Shown: positions 6,041 to 13,000 of the stretch, in pieces
How the letters are laid out: each line of letters opens with the position of its first letter
Position numbering within the stretch: the first letter of the stretch is position 1
Source of the DNA: a bacterium
Lineage (GTDB): Bacteria; CG2-30-53-67; CG2-30-70-394
Length of the DNA stretch: 18,714 nucleotides
Assembly: GCA_024278555.1 (NCBI GenBank)
Contig: JAJRSX010000082.1
Span: 1-18,714, forward strand
Direction of reading: 5' to 3'
Notes under the pieces: generated by a model
What the model saw: only the letters and a program-made list of their open reading frames with translations
Database searches by the model: none
What the model was told of the DNA's origin: nothing
Translations under genes and position numbers: made by a program

Positions 6041-7429
6041 TCACACGGTGCGCGAATACATCGGCTTGGCGCCGTCGGCCTGCTCGCCGAGGTAGGCGTC
6101 AAAGGGCATCGCCAGGTTGCGGATGAAGACGCGGCCGAGCTCGGTGACCCGGAGGCTCGTGTCGTCGATCTCGATGAGGGCGTCGTCGGCCGGCTCCTTG
6201 AGCTGCTCCAGGGCGTCGGCGAAGTAGGCGTCGAACTCGATCCCAAAGTCCGCCTCCACCGTGGGCTTGTCCACCACCAGGTTGACCAGCAGATCGGAGA
6301 TCACCCGCTTTCGCAGCTTGTCGTCGTCGGTGAGCAGGATGCCGCGCATGGTGGGCCACTCTCCCGCCTCCACCGTGCGGGTGTAGGCGGAGAGCTTGCG
6401 GGTGTTCTGGGCGTAGCAGTCGCCCACCTCGGAGATGGAGGAGACGCCGATGCCGTAGAGGTCGGTGTTCGCCTTGGTGGTGTAGCCCATGAAGTTGCGG
6501 TGCAGGGTGTGGTCCTCCTGCGCCAGGGAGAGCTCGTCGTCCGGCTTGGCGAAGTGGTCCATGCCGATGTAGCGGTAGCCCGCCTCGGTGAACTGCTCGA
6601 TGGTGTTGGTGAGGATGGTCACCTTGGCGTCGCCGCCGGGGATGTCGGCCTCGTCGAAGCGCCGTTGGAAGGGGCGCATCCACGGCACGTGGGCGTAGTT
6701 AAAGAGGGCGATGCGCGCCGGATCCAGGGAGATGATCTTCTCCACCGTCGGGATGAAGGACTCCGGGGTCTGCTTGGGCAGGCCGTAGATGAGGTCGACG
6801 TTGAGCTCGTTGAAGCCGCGCGCCCGACACTGCTCCATGAAGTCGCGGGTCATCTCGTAGGGCTGGATGCGGTTTACCGTCTTCTGGACCTCGTGGTCGA
6901 AGTCCTGGATCCCCATGGAGACACGGGTGAAGCCGTTGGCCTTGAGGACATCGAGGTGGTCGGTGGAGGTGATCCGGGGATCGACCTCCATGGAGACCTC
7001 GGCGTCGGCGGCGAAGTTGAACCGCTCGCGGAAGCCGGAGAGCAGCCGGTCAAGCTGGTCCGGGCGCATGAAGGTGGGGGAGCCGCCGCCGATGTGCCAC
7101 TGGACCACCTCCCGGCCTGCGGCCATCAGCGCCTGGTACCACTCCGCCTCGCGGAAGAGGTGGGCGGCGTACGGGTCGGCGTGGTCGGTGTCGCCGCTGA
7201 TGATGATGTTGCAGCCGCAGTAGTAGCACATCGATTCACAGAAGGGGATGTGGGTGTAGAGCGCCAGGGGCGGCGGATCGGCCTCGGCGTTGGTGCGCTC
7301 GATCTCGGCGCGGAGCTCGGGGGCGGCGAACGCCTCGGTCCACTGGGGCGCGGTCGGGTAGCTCGTATAACGCGGTCCGGCCTGGTCGTAGCGGACGAGC
7401 ATCTCATGGGGGACAAAGAGGCGGCTCAC
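6041..7429 (-). CDS. hemN: Oxygen-independent coproporphyrinogen III dehydrogenase (radical SAM)
   Basis: HemN converts coproporphyrinogen III to protoporphyrinogen IX anaerobically in the cytoplasm, using S-adenosylmethionine and a 4Fe-4S cluster. The 462-residue product matches the usual size. It has GPRYTSYPTAP near residues 18-28 and the HemN cluster motif C64-x3-C68-x2-C71-x-C73 after H-IPF. It also has GGGSPTF at 114-120, where GGGTPT is commoner, and the family pattern NVDLIYGLPKQT in mid-protein. The start is taken as GTG at 7429, which has AGGAG six bases upstream; an ATG at 7402 would remove nine residues. It reads in the same direction as the cytochrome operon, which begins 497 bases downstream. 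Supplying haem for the 21 haem sites there is a plausible, inferred link. Confidence 0.97.
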   Translation of the reverse strand: MSRLFVPHEMLVRYDQAGPRYTSYPTAPQWTEAFAAPELRAEIERTNAEADPPPLALYTHIPFCESMCYYCGCNIIISGDTDHADPYAAHLFREAEWYQALMAAGREVVQWHIGGGSPTFMRPDQLDRLLSGFRERFNFAADAEVSMEVDPRITSTDHLDVLKANGFTRVSMGIQDFDHEVQKTVNRIQPYEMTRDFMEQCRARGFNELNVDLIYGLPKQTPESFIPTVEKIISLDPARIALFNYAHVPWMRPFQRRFDEADIPGGDAKVTILTNTIEQFTEAGYRYIGMDHFAKPDDELSLAQEDHTLHRNFMGYTTKANTDLYGIGVSSISEVGDCYAQNTRKLSAYTRTVEAGEWPTMRGILLTDDDKLRKRVISDLLVNLVVDKPTVEADFGIEFDAYFADALEQLKEPADDALIEIDDTSLRVTELGRVFIRNLAMPFDAYLGEQADGAKPMYSRTV

Positions 7430-7528
7430 GTGGGGCTCCTGAGAAGGAAATATAGACGAGGGGCGATCGTACCACGGTCGGCAGACTGCGCCCGTGTCGT
7501 GAGTCAGCCTTGTCGGGCAGCGCCGCGG

Positions 7529-7615
7529 TGGTGCCGAAGGGGGGACTCGAACCCCCACGGGAAACATCCCACTGCCCCCTCAAGACAGCGTGTCTACCAG
7601 TTCCACCACTTCGGC
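7529..7615 (-). tRNA. tRNA-Leu (anticodon GAG), CCA encoded
   Basis: The minus strand starts GCCGAAG at 7615 and ends CTTCGGC-A-CCA at 7529, pairing as a 7-bp acceptor. The D-arm region reads GTGG...GGTAGACAC. The anticodon stem CTGTC/GGCAG encloses loop TTGAGGG, giving anticodon GAG (plus-strand 7579-7581). A long variable arm of the leucine type follows, then a T-arm with GGGGG-TTCGAGT-CCCCC. The discriminator is A and the 3' CCA is in the genome. It lies about 100 bases upstream of hemN on the same strand. Confidence 0.96.
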
Positions 7616-7646
7616 ACGAAGCCCGACGGCTCGCGGAGGGAGGGGG

Positions 7647-7675
7647 AGGGTAGGAACCACCCCGCGAGGGGTCAA
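7647..7675 (-). promoter_or_regulatory. Probable sigma-70 promoter of tRNA-Leu
   Basis: On the minus strand, TTGACC (7675-7670) and TACCCT (7652-7647) are separated by exactly 17 bases. The -35 matches five of six consensus bases and the -10 three of six. The predicted start leaves a leader of roughly 25 bases before the mature tRNA. The spacer holds a CCCC-GCGA-GGGG inverted repeat. A GC-rich stretch near the start point would fit stringent control of tRNA, but that is inference. Confidence 0.5.
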
Positions 7676-7686
7676 GGGGCGCATGG

Positions 7687-7715
7687 CTGACACCCGCGGC
7701 CGCAGCGGGTAAAAG
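7687..7715 (+). promoter_or_regulatory. Possible promoter directly before the solute-binding protein gene
   Basis: CTGACA (7687-7692) and TAAAAG (7710-7715) lie 17 bases apart on the plus strand. They match five and four of six consensus bases. The transcription start would then fall at or next to the ATG at 7723, giving a leaderless mRNA. Alternatively, AAAGGGA (7712-7718) is simply the ribosome site and the real promoter is elsewhere. The element is divergent from the tRNA promoter and 12 bases from it. Confidence 0.35.
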
Positions 7716-7722
7716 GGACGCC

Positions 7723-9780
7723 ATGTGGACGCGGCGGCTGATGCTCTTCTTGCCCCTGGTGGTGGTGGCGGTGCTGTTTCAGTCATACCTGTGGGTGCCC
7801 ACCTATGCGCGGCAGACGGTGGGCAACCCGGAGCGGTTGGTGCGCTACATCGACGCGGGGATCGGCGACGCGGCGATCCTCAATCAGGTCCTCAACGCCG
7901 ACTCGGCGAGCGCCAACATCGTGTCGCGTTGCTTCGACGGGCTGCTCGATTACGACGAGGAGCTGCACTTGCGTGGGCGGCTGGCCACCGACTGGTCGAT
8001 CACCGAGCGGGCCGCCTTCCCTCTCGCCGACGGCGTGGACGGGGAGGCGGTGGCGCGGCGGGTGCAGCGGGTGCTCGGCGACACCGTGGCCGGGGTGGAG
8101 GTGGAGGCGGCGCGTGCGGCAGAGGTGCCGATCACTCTGGAGGCGGATGGGCCGGAGGTGGCGATCTCGGTGCGCCGGCCCCGCTACCTCCATCTGCGGT
8201 TGAAGAGGGTGGTGCCGGACCTCTTCGACCGTCTGGCGCCCCTGCTCGCCGCCGCCCGCTTGGGGGCGTCGGCGCGCGTCGGGCGGGTGGCGGCGCCGGG
8301 GGTGGACGGCCGAGCCCTCACCCCCCACCTCGACGAGCTGCTGCCGCTCGCGGTGGAGCGGCCGGTGATCGACTTTCGGTTGCGTGAGGGCGTCCGCTTC
8401 CACGATGGCCACCCCTTCACCGCCGAGGATGTCCTGTTCACCTGGCGGGCGATCATGGACCCGCGGAATGTGTCGCCGCGCGCCTCGGATTTCGAGCCGA
8501 TCGAGACGATCGAGGTGGTGAACCCGTACGAGGTGCGGGTGGTCTACAAGCGGCTCTTCTCGCCGGCGATCACCGCCTGGACCATCGGCATCCTCCCGGA
8601 GCACCTCCTGAACCGCCAGGCCCTGGAGCGGGAGGCGGTCGCCAAGGGGCTCACCGGCGAGCCCCTCGCCCACTTCGGGATGCGCGATTCGAGCTTCAAC
8701 CGCCATCCCATCGGCACCGGCCCCTTCCGCTTTGTCTCGTGGTCGTCGGATGAGGAGATCGTCCTCGCCCGCTTCGACGGCTACTGGGAGGGGCCGCCCG
8801 AGTATCGCGACTACGTCTACCGGGTCCTGCCGGACCTCTTCATCCAGGAGCTGGAGTTCCGCGCCGGCACCATCGACACCTACGGCGCCGAGCCGCACCA
8901 GGTGGCGCGCTACAAGAGGGACCCGAAGTATCAGCCCTTCTCGCGCCTCGGGAGCGGCTACTCCTACATCGGCTACAACCTGCGCCAGCCGATGTTCCAG
9001 GACGTGCGGGTGCGCCGTGCCCTGGGGATGGCGGTCGATGTGGAGCAGATCATCCGCTACCTCCTCTACGGCGAGGGGGAGCGGGTGACCGGCCCGTACC
9101 CGCGCACCACCCCGTGGTACGACCCCACGGTGAAGCCGCTGCCGTTTGATCCGGCGGCGGCGGGGCGGTTGCTGGACGAGGCGGGGTGGCATCTCGGTCC
9201 CGACGGTATCCGCGTCAAGGACGGCCAACGCCTCGCCTTCACCCTGATCACCAACCACGGCAACGCCCAGCGCAAGGCGATCGGCACTATCGTGCAAGAT
9301 CAGTGGCGCAAGATCGGCGTCGACTGCTCCTTCCAGCTCTTCGAGTGGGCGGTCTTTTTGAAGGACTTCATCAACCCGGGCCGCTTCGACGCCTGCATCC
9401 TCGGTTGGTCCATGGGGCCCGACTTCGACCTCTTCCAGCTCTGGCACTCCTCCCAGACCCACCCGCAGCAGCTCAACTTCGTCGGCTACGCCAACCGGTC
9501 GGCGGATCGGCTCATCGAGCGGCTCCGGCGGACCTACGACGAGCCCACCCGGATCCGCCTCGCCCGCCGCCTGCACCGGACCATCGCCGCCGACGCCCCC
9601 TACACCTTCCTCTACGCGCCGCGCGGCACCACGGTGCTCGACAAGCGCATCGTGGTGGTCAAACACAACCCCGACGGGAGCGAGCGGTACGAGCGGATCC
9701 GGCCGACGAAGTCCGGGGAGATCGGCTTCTACTTCAACCGCTGGCGGAAGCTGGCGGAGGCGCCGGTGTTTACAGAGTAG
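7723..9780 (+). CDS. Family 5 extracellular solute-binding protein (oligopeptide-type), with an extra internal domain
   Basis: A 685-residue protein with an N-terminal hydrophobic segment (residues about 6-26, LMLFLPLVVVAVLFQSYLWV) that may be an uncleaved anchor or a signal peptide. The core matches the SBP_bac_5 family: FDGLLDYDEELHLRGRLATDW (71-91), FRLREGVRFHDGHPFTAEDV (218-237), then the later RRALGMAVDVEQI and GWSMGPDFD regions. It should capture peptides or similar ligands outside the membrane for an ABC importer. Between LATDW and FRLREGV there are about 125 residues where family members usually have only a short link, so an inserted domain is likely. No permease or ATPase gene is adjacent. 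The ATG at 7723 has AAAGGGA upstream. Confidence 0.87.
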   Translation: MWTRRLMLFLPLVVVAVLFQSYLWVPTYARQTVGNPERLVRYIDAGIGDAAILNQVLNADSASANIVSRCFDGLLDYDEELHLRGRLATDWSITERAAFPLADGVDGEAVARRVQRVLGDTVAGVEVEAARAAEVPITLEADGPEVAISVRRPRYLHLRLKRVVPDLFDRLAPLLAAARLGASARVGRVAAPGVDGRALTPHLDELLPLAVERPVIDFRLREGVRFHDGHPFTAEDVLFTWRAIMDPRNVSPRASDFEPIETIEVVNPYEVRVVYKRLFSPAITAWTIGILPEHLLNRQALEREAVAKGLTGEPLAHFGMRDSSFNRHPIGTGPFRFVSWSSDEEIVLARFDGYWEGPPEYRDYVYRVLPDLFIQELEFRAGTIDTYGAEPHQVARYKRDPKYQPFSRLGSGYSYIGYNLRQPMFQDVRVRRALGMAVDVEQIIRYLLYGEGERVTGPYPRTTPWYDPTVKPLPFDPAAAGRLLDEAGWHLGPDGIRVKDGQRLAFTLITNHGNAQRKAIGTIVQDQWRKIGVDCSFQLFEWAVFLKDFINPGRFDACILGWSMGPDFDLFQLWHSSQTHPQQLNFVGYANRSADRLIERLRRTYDEPTRIRLARRLHRTIAADAPYTFLYAPRGTTVLDKRIVVVKHNPDGSERYERIRPTKSGEIGFYFNRWRKLAEAPVFTE

Positions 9781-9931
9781 GGAGCAGGGAAGTAGGGATA
9801 TAGGGAGGTAGGGGAGGAGAGCCTTCGGGCTGACAAAGATGCCGATAGAAGCCACCCACGAAACCAATCGATGGCCGCGACAACGGCCCTCCACCCCCCT
9901 CTCCCCACATCCCTATCTCCCGACTCCCTGA
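9778..9931. repeat. Inverted pair of G-tract arms between the solute-binding protein gene and crcB
   Basis: The left arm (9778-9823) begins with the TAG stop codon and has GGG tracts at roughly heptad spacing: GGGAGCAGGGAAGTAGGG and onward. The right arm (about 9885-9931) is its imperfect reverse complement, about 35 of 46 positions matching by eye. It runs up to the crcB ATG. The 61-base centre has no gene. Each arm fits a G-quadruplex pattern on one strand. As RNA the arms could form a long stem. No Shine-Dalgarno site is visible before crcB because the right arm occupies that position. Confidence 0.6.
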
Positions 9932-10309
9932 ATGAAGACCCTCCTCCTTGTGGGCGCCGGCGGCTTCTTCGGCGCGGCGGCGCGCTACCTGGTGGCGACC
10001 GCCGCCCACGCCGTGCTCGGCGCCCGCTTCCCGTACGGGACCCTGGTGGTGAACGTGGCCGGGTCGCTGTTGCTCGGCCTCTTCCTCGCCGTCGGCGACG
10101 GCCATCTGGGGCTGATCCCGCCGGCCACCCGGGCGGTGGTGGCGGTGGGCTTCTTCGGCGCCTTCACCACCTTCTCCACCTTCTCCTACGAGTCGTTCCA
10201 GTTGCTGGCCACCGGCAGCTGGTGGCTCGGGGCGGGGAACATCGTCGCCAACCTCTGCCTCTGCCTCTCCGCCACCGCCGCCGGCATCGCGGTGGGGCGG
10301 CTGTGGTAG
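9932..10309 (+). CDS. crcB: Fluoride ion channel CrcB/Fluc
   Basis: A 125-residue inner-membrane protein with four hydrophobic segments, the usual size of a single Fluc subunit, which acts as an antiparallel dimer exporting fluoride. Family motifs are all present: GAGGFFGAAARY (8-19), GTLVVNVAGSLLLG (36-49, with the conserved Asn41) and GFFGAFTTFSTFSYE (73-87, the phenylalanine-rich filter with conserved threonines). A single gene rather than a tandem pair implies a homodimer. No clear ribosome site precedes the ATG. A fluoride riboswitch was looked for in the 151 bases upstream and not recognised. Confidence 0.97.
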   Translation: MKTLLLVGAGGFFGAAARYLVATAAHAVLGARFPYGTLVVNVAGSLLLGLFLAVGDGHLGLIPPATRAVVAVGFFGAFTTFSTFSYESFQLLATGSWWLGAGNIVANLCLCLSATAAGIAVGRLW

Positions 10310-10470
10310 GCGCGCGTTGCGCGCCGGGGGTGGGGGATGGGGTGAGGGATGGGGGGATGACGTCCCTGCGGGCCGGACGGATTGACGCAGGAGGCCGCCC
10401 GGAAGGGGGGTCGCCGGCCGCAGGCCGGCACCACCCCCTCATCCCCCACCCCCCACCCCCCACCCCCGCC
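10309..10470. repeat. Second inverted pair of G-tract arms, after crcB, with inner hairpins
   Basis: Just after the crcB stop comes a perfect hairpin GGCGCGC-GTT-GCGCGCC (10309-10325). A left arm of G-tracts follows (10326-10360: GGGGGTGGGGGATGGGG and onward). A C-rich right arm (about 10432-10470) is its imperfect reverse complement. Between them lies GCCGGCC-GCA-GGCCGGC (10413-10429), another perfect hairpin. No gene is visible in the 314 bases between crcB and the next start. The layout repeats that seen before crcB, though the sequence is not identical. Confidence 0.6.
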
Positions 10471-10552
10471 AGTCCAGCGAGCATGACCGACTAAGGCTGC
10501 ATCCTGTGCACCCCTGTTCGCTCTTATGTCTCCGATGTGGCTTGTTTGGGCG

Positions 10553-10577
10553 GCTACGGAGCACTAAGGTAACTTCT
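10553..10577 (+). promoter_or_regulatory. Weak candidate promoter region before the PII-like gene
   Basis: The stretch 10497-10600 is less GC-rich than its surroundings and holds no gene. A TTGTTT followed about 17 bases later by TAAGGT (both near 10548-10577) is a poor but correctly spaced sigma-70-like pair. It would give a leader of some 40 bases before the GTG at 10624. The call rests on spacing and base composition only. Confidence 0.25.
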
Positions 10578-10623
10578 TTGATCTGGTTCTGTCGCTCGCC
10601 CAGCCCCATCCGGAGGATTGGCC

Positions 10624-10917
10624 GTGGAATTGAAGCTGTTGGCGGTGATGACCGCGGATATCTACGAGGAGGAGGTGCGCGACGCCTTCCGCGAGGGGGT
10701 CGGCGGCTACCTGGAGATGCCCCACCTCTTCGGGGAGATGGGCAGCCACCGCCGCCTCGGGACCGCGAATGATCCGGGGGAGGCGCGCCTCTTTTTCAAC
10801 ATCAACCAGCGTGAGAACCTGCAGCCGGTGATCGATCGGCTCGAACGGTTTGCCGCGCGCTGCGGTGAGGAGCCCTGTCTGAAGATGATGGTCCTCTCCG
10901 TAGATGAGATCTTCTGA
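10624..10917 (+). CDS. Small PII-like (ferredoxin-fold) protein, function unknown
   Basis: A 97-residue cytoplasmic protein. The opening MELKLLAVMTADIYEEEVRDAF and the closing CLKMMVLSVDEIF look like the first strand-helix and last strand of the PII/GlnB-like ferredoxin fold. A glycine- and charge-rich middle (EMGSHRRLGTANDPGEA, about 38-54) sits where PII proteins have the T-loop. It lacks the canonical PII signatures and is shorter than GlnB (about 112). GTG at 10624 is chosen because GGAGG (10612-10616) lies seven bases upstream; a TTG at 10618 would be too close. Its stop overlaps the next gene's start by 14 bases, so it may sense or regulate for that transporter. The fold call is tentative; the gene itself is well supported. 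Confidence 0.7.
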   Translation: MELKLLAVMTADIYEEEVRDAFREGVGGYLEMPHLFGEMGSHRRLGTANDPGEARLFFNINQRENLQPVIDRLERFAARCGEEPCLKMMVLSVDEIF

Positions 10918-12178
10918 GACGCAAGGGCTTACGCGAGCCCGAGAGGGGGGGGGTGCGCGGGGGGGAGGGCGTCGGGCGATCGCCGCCTGGGTCCTCTACG
11001 ACTTCGCCAACTCGATCTACCCGGCGGTGATCACCGTCGCGGTCTTCGGCGTCTACTTCACCCGGGTGGTGGTGGGCAACGACGACGGCCGCGGCGACCT
11101 GTGGTGGGGGCGGGTCCTCTCCCTCTCCATGCTCGTCGTCGCCCTCACCTCGCCGGCGATGGGGGCGATCGCCGACCGCGGCGGCCTGCGCAAGGCGTTC
11201 CTCGCCGCCTACACCGGCCTGTGCGTCGGCGCGGTGGCCCTCTTCGCCACCATCCGCGCCGGCGAGCTCGCCTGGCCCTTCCTCCTGGCGGTGGTGGCGA
11301 ACATCGGCTTCGAGGGGGCGCTGGTTTTTTATAACGCCTACCTGCCGGAGCTCGCCCCGCCCGGCCGTCAGGGGCGCCTCTCCGGCCTCGGCTTCGGCAT
11401 CGGCTACCTCGGCTCGATCGTCGGCCTGCTGTCGGTGCTGCCCCTGGTCCACGCCCACGCCTACGCCTGGACCTGGTGGACGGTCGCCCTCTTCTACGGC
11501 CTCGGCGCCCTGCCGTGCCTCGTTTGGCTGCCGGCGCCGGCGTCGCCGGCGCCGGTGGCGCCGGGGGTGGCGGCGGTGGAGGGGTTCAGGCGGGTCGGCT
11601 CGTTGGTGCGCGAGGTGTGGGCGATGCCCGACCTGCGCCGCTTCCTCATCGCCTACTTCCTCTACATCGACGGGGTGACCACCGCCATCTACTTCACCGG
11701 CATCTTCGCCGCCACCACCCTCGGCTTCGGCGACGCGGAGCTGATCCGCCTCTTCGTGGCGGTGCAGCTCTCCGCCCTCGCCGGCGCCCTGCTCCTGGCC
11801 CGCCCCACCGACCGGTGGGGGCCAAAGGCGGTGGTCTCCGCCACCCTGGTCCTGTGGACGGCGATCGACGTGGCGGTCTTCTTCGTGGAGGGGAAGACCA
11901 CCTTCTTCGTGGTGATCTGCGTTGCGGGCACCGGCCTCGGGGCGATCCAGGCGGCGAGCCGCGCCTTTGTCTCCCGCCTCACCCCGAAGGGGAAGGAGGG
12001 CGAGGTCTTCGGCTTCTACGCCCTGTGCGGCAAGTCGTCGGCGATCCTCGGGCCGCTGCTCCTGGGCACCGTCTCCCACGCCCTCGGCGGCAACCAGCGG
12101 GTGGCGCTGCTGTCCCTCGCCCTCTTCTTCATCGCCGGCTTTCTCCTCCTCCAGCGGGTGGGCGGGGAGGGGGGGTAG
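10904..12178 (+). CDS. UMF1-family major facilitator transporter (Atg22-like)
   Basis: A 424-residue integral inner-membrane protein with about twelve hydrophobic segments. The opening AIAAWVLYDFANSIYPAVI (residues about 26-44) and the FYNAYLPEL and GFGIGYLGSIVGL patterns are typical of the UMF1/Atg22-like MFS branch. The substrate is not known for most members. A loop between halves contains a PAPASPAPVAPG stretch. The ATG at 10904 lies inside the end of the PII-like gene, with no separate ribosome site, so translational coupling is likely. No alternative in-frame start exists before the first membrane segment. Codons about 14-21 contain runs of nine and seven G, giving a Gly/Arg-rich N-terminus that is a possible slippage site. 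Confidence 0.88.
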   Translation: MRSSETQGLTRAREGGGARGGGRRAIAAWVLYDFANSIYPAVITVAVFGVYFTRVVVGNDDGRGDLWWGRVLSLSMLVVALTSPAMGAIADRGGLRKAFLAAYTGLCVGAVALFATIRAGELAWPFLLAVVANIGFEGALVFYNAYLPELAPPGRQGRLSGLGFGIGYLGSIVGLLSVLPLVHAHAYAWTWWTVALFYGLGALPCLVWLPAPASPAPVAPGVAAVEGFRRVGSLVREVWAMPDLRRFLIAYFLYIDGVTTAIYFTGIFAATTLGFGDAELIRLFVAVQLSALAGALLLARPTDRWGPKAVVSATLVLWTAIDVAVFFVEGKTTFFVVICVAGTGLGAIQAASRAFVSRLTPKGKEGEVFGFYALCGKSSAILGPLLLGTVSHALGGNQRVALLSLALFFIAGFLLLQRVGGEGG

Positions 12179-12204
12179 GGGTCGAATCCATACCTCTCCT
12201 CCCC
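12164..12204. repeat. Short inverted pair of G/C-rich arms at the transporter stop codon
   Basis: The arm 12164-12180 (GGGGAGGGGGGGTAGGG) contains the TAG stop codon. The arm 12188-12204 is its reverse complement at 14 of 17 positions, with a seven-base loop. It is shorter than the two G-tract pairs flanking crcB but has the same arrangement. It could act as a 3' stem; no T-run follows. Confidence 0.45.
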
Positions 12205-12356
12205 TTGTCCCCCATTGCCGCATCCTCTAATCAACAACCGGCTCCTAATCGCAAGAGGCGGCGGAGGTTGGATCAGGATGATCGGAGGGGATCTGTTTGG
12301 ACGCGCTGGCAGGACGTCTGCGTAATGTCGGAAGTCGCCCAGCACTGAGATACCGA

Positions 12357-12914
12357 ATGGTCCGTACACTCCTCCTTCTGTTCGCCGTGTGGGTCGCTGC
12401 CGTGGGCGGCGCGCCCGACGCCGTGGCGGCCTTCAACGCGGCGCCGGTCCACCTGAGCGGTGTCCCGACCCTGGTCTACGGCAACCGGGTGGAGATCTCC
12501 GGCGAGACCCAGAAGACCTGCGTAATCCTCATCGCTATCCAGGGAGAGGACGGCGCGGCCGAGGAGGCGTACCTCGCCATCCCGAAGCAGGCGGCGAGCG
12601 AGATCGCCCGCTTCATCTGCAAGCAGAGCTACCCGGAGCGGAAGCTGGAGGACGCCGAGGTCCGCTGTGCCCTCGCCATCCAGCGCCTCTCGCCCGAAGA
12701 CGTAAAAGAGATGATCGCGCCGCTGCGCTACCAGGGGAACATGCAGTTCTATTTGAAGAGCCTGAAGTTCGGCCTCGCCCGTCTGGTACGGCTGATCACC
12801 CACAACGCGGAGGAGGATGTCACCCTCTTCTGTCGCCGCAACAGCCAGGGGGTCAACATGCTCGTCGGCTTCGAGATCGGCGGCCACACCTACGATTTGA
12901 CGGTGAACAACTAG
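12357..12914 (+). CDS. Small exported protein of unknown function
   Basis: A 185-residue product from ATG 12357 begins MVRTLLLLFAVWVAAVGG and has likely signal-peptidase cleavage after A-V-A near residue 24. The mature part has four cysteines (55, 88, 104, 159), enough for two disulfides, and no transmembrane segment or haem site. I do not recognise the family. A TTG at 12297 in the same frame has a good GGAGGGG site six bases upstream and would add 20 residues before the hydrophobic core. The ATG has a poor ribosome site but gives a more ordinary signal peptide, so the start is uncertain. Its neighbours give no functional clue. Confidence 0.75.
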   Translation: MVRTLLLLFAVWVAAVGGAPDAVAAFNAAPVHLSGVPTLVYGNRVEISGETQKTCVILIAIQGEDGAAEEAYLAIPKQAASEIARFICKQSYPERKLEDAEVRCALAIQRLSPEDVKEMIAPLRYQGNMQFYLKSLKFGLARLVRLITHNAEEDVTLFCRRNSQGVNMLVGFEIGGHTYDLTVNN

Positions 12915-12915
12915 C

Positions 12916-13000
12916 GGTGCGCCGCGCTGCGCTTGGCAGCACCCTACGGGTGGCGGGGAGTGTGACGGTGTAGGGTGTGCCAAGCGCAGCGCGGCGCACC
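12916..13000. repeat. REPIN-like inverted pair of GTAG elements
   Basis: The right copy (12970-13000) starts GTAGGGTGTGCCAAGCGCAG and ends GCGGCGCACC. The left copy (12916-12947) is its reverse complement with a single extra base pair region (GCT versus GT). The 22-base outer arms GGTGCGCCGCGCTGCGCTTGG... are perfectly complementary. The spacer is 22 bases. The left copy starts two bases after the TAG stop of the upstream gene. A third, single copy lies at 352-382. Two inverted GTAG-headed REPs round a short spacer is the REPIN arrangement mobilised in trans by RAYT transposases. Confidence 0.7.

Noticed and set aside
7783-9894. 703-codon minus-strand frame opposite the solute-binding protein gene
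   Set aside because: It mirrors the codons of a recognisable SBP_bac_5 protein and has no motif or ribosome site of its own.
9781-9931. Possible fluoride riboswitch upstream of crcB
   Set aside because: The conserved pseudoknot blocks of the crcB motif could not be found by eye. The gap is taken up by the inverted G-tract arms.
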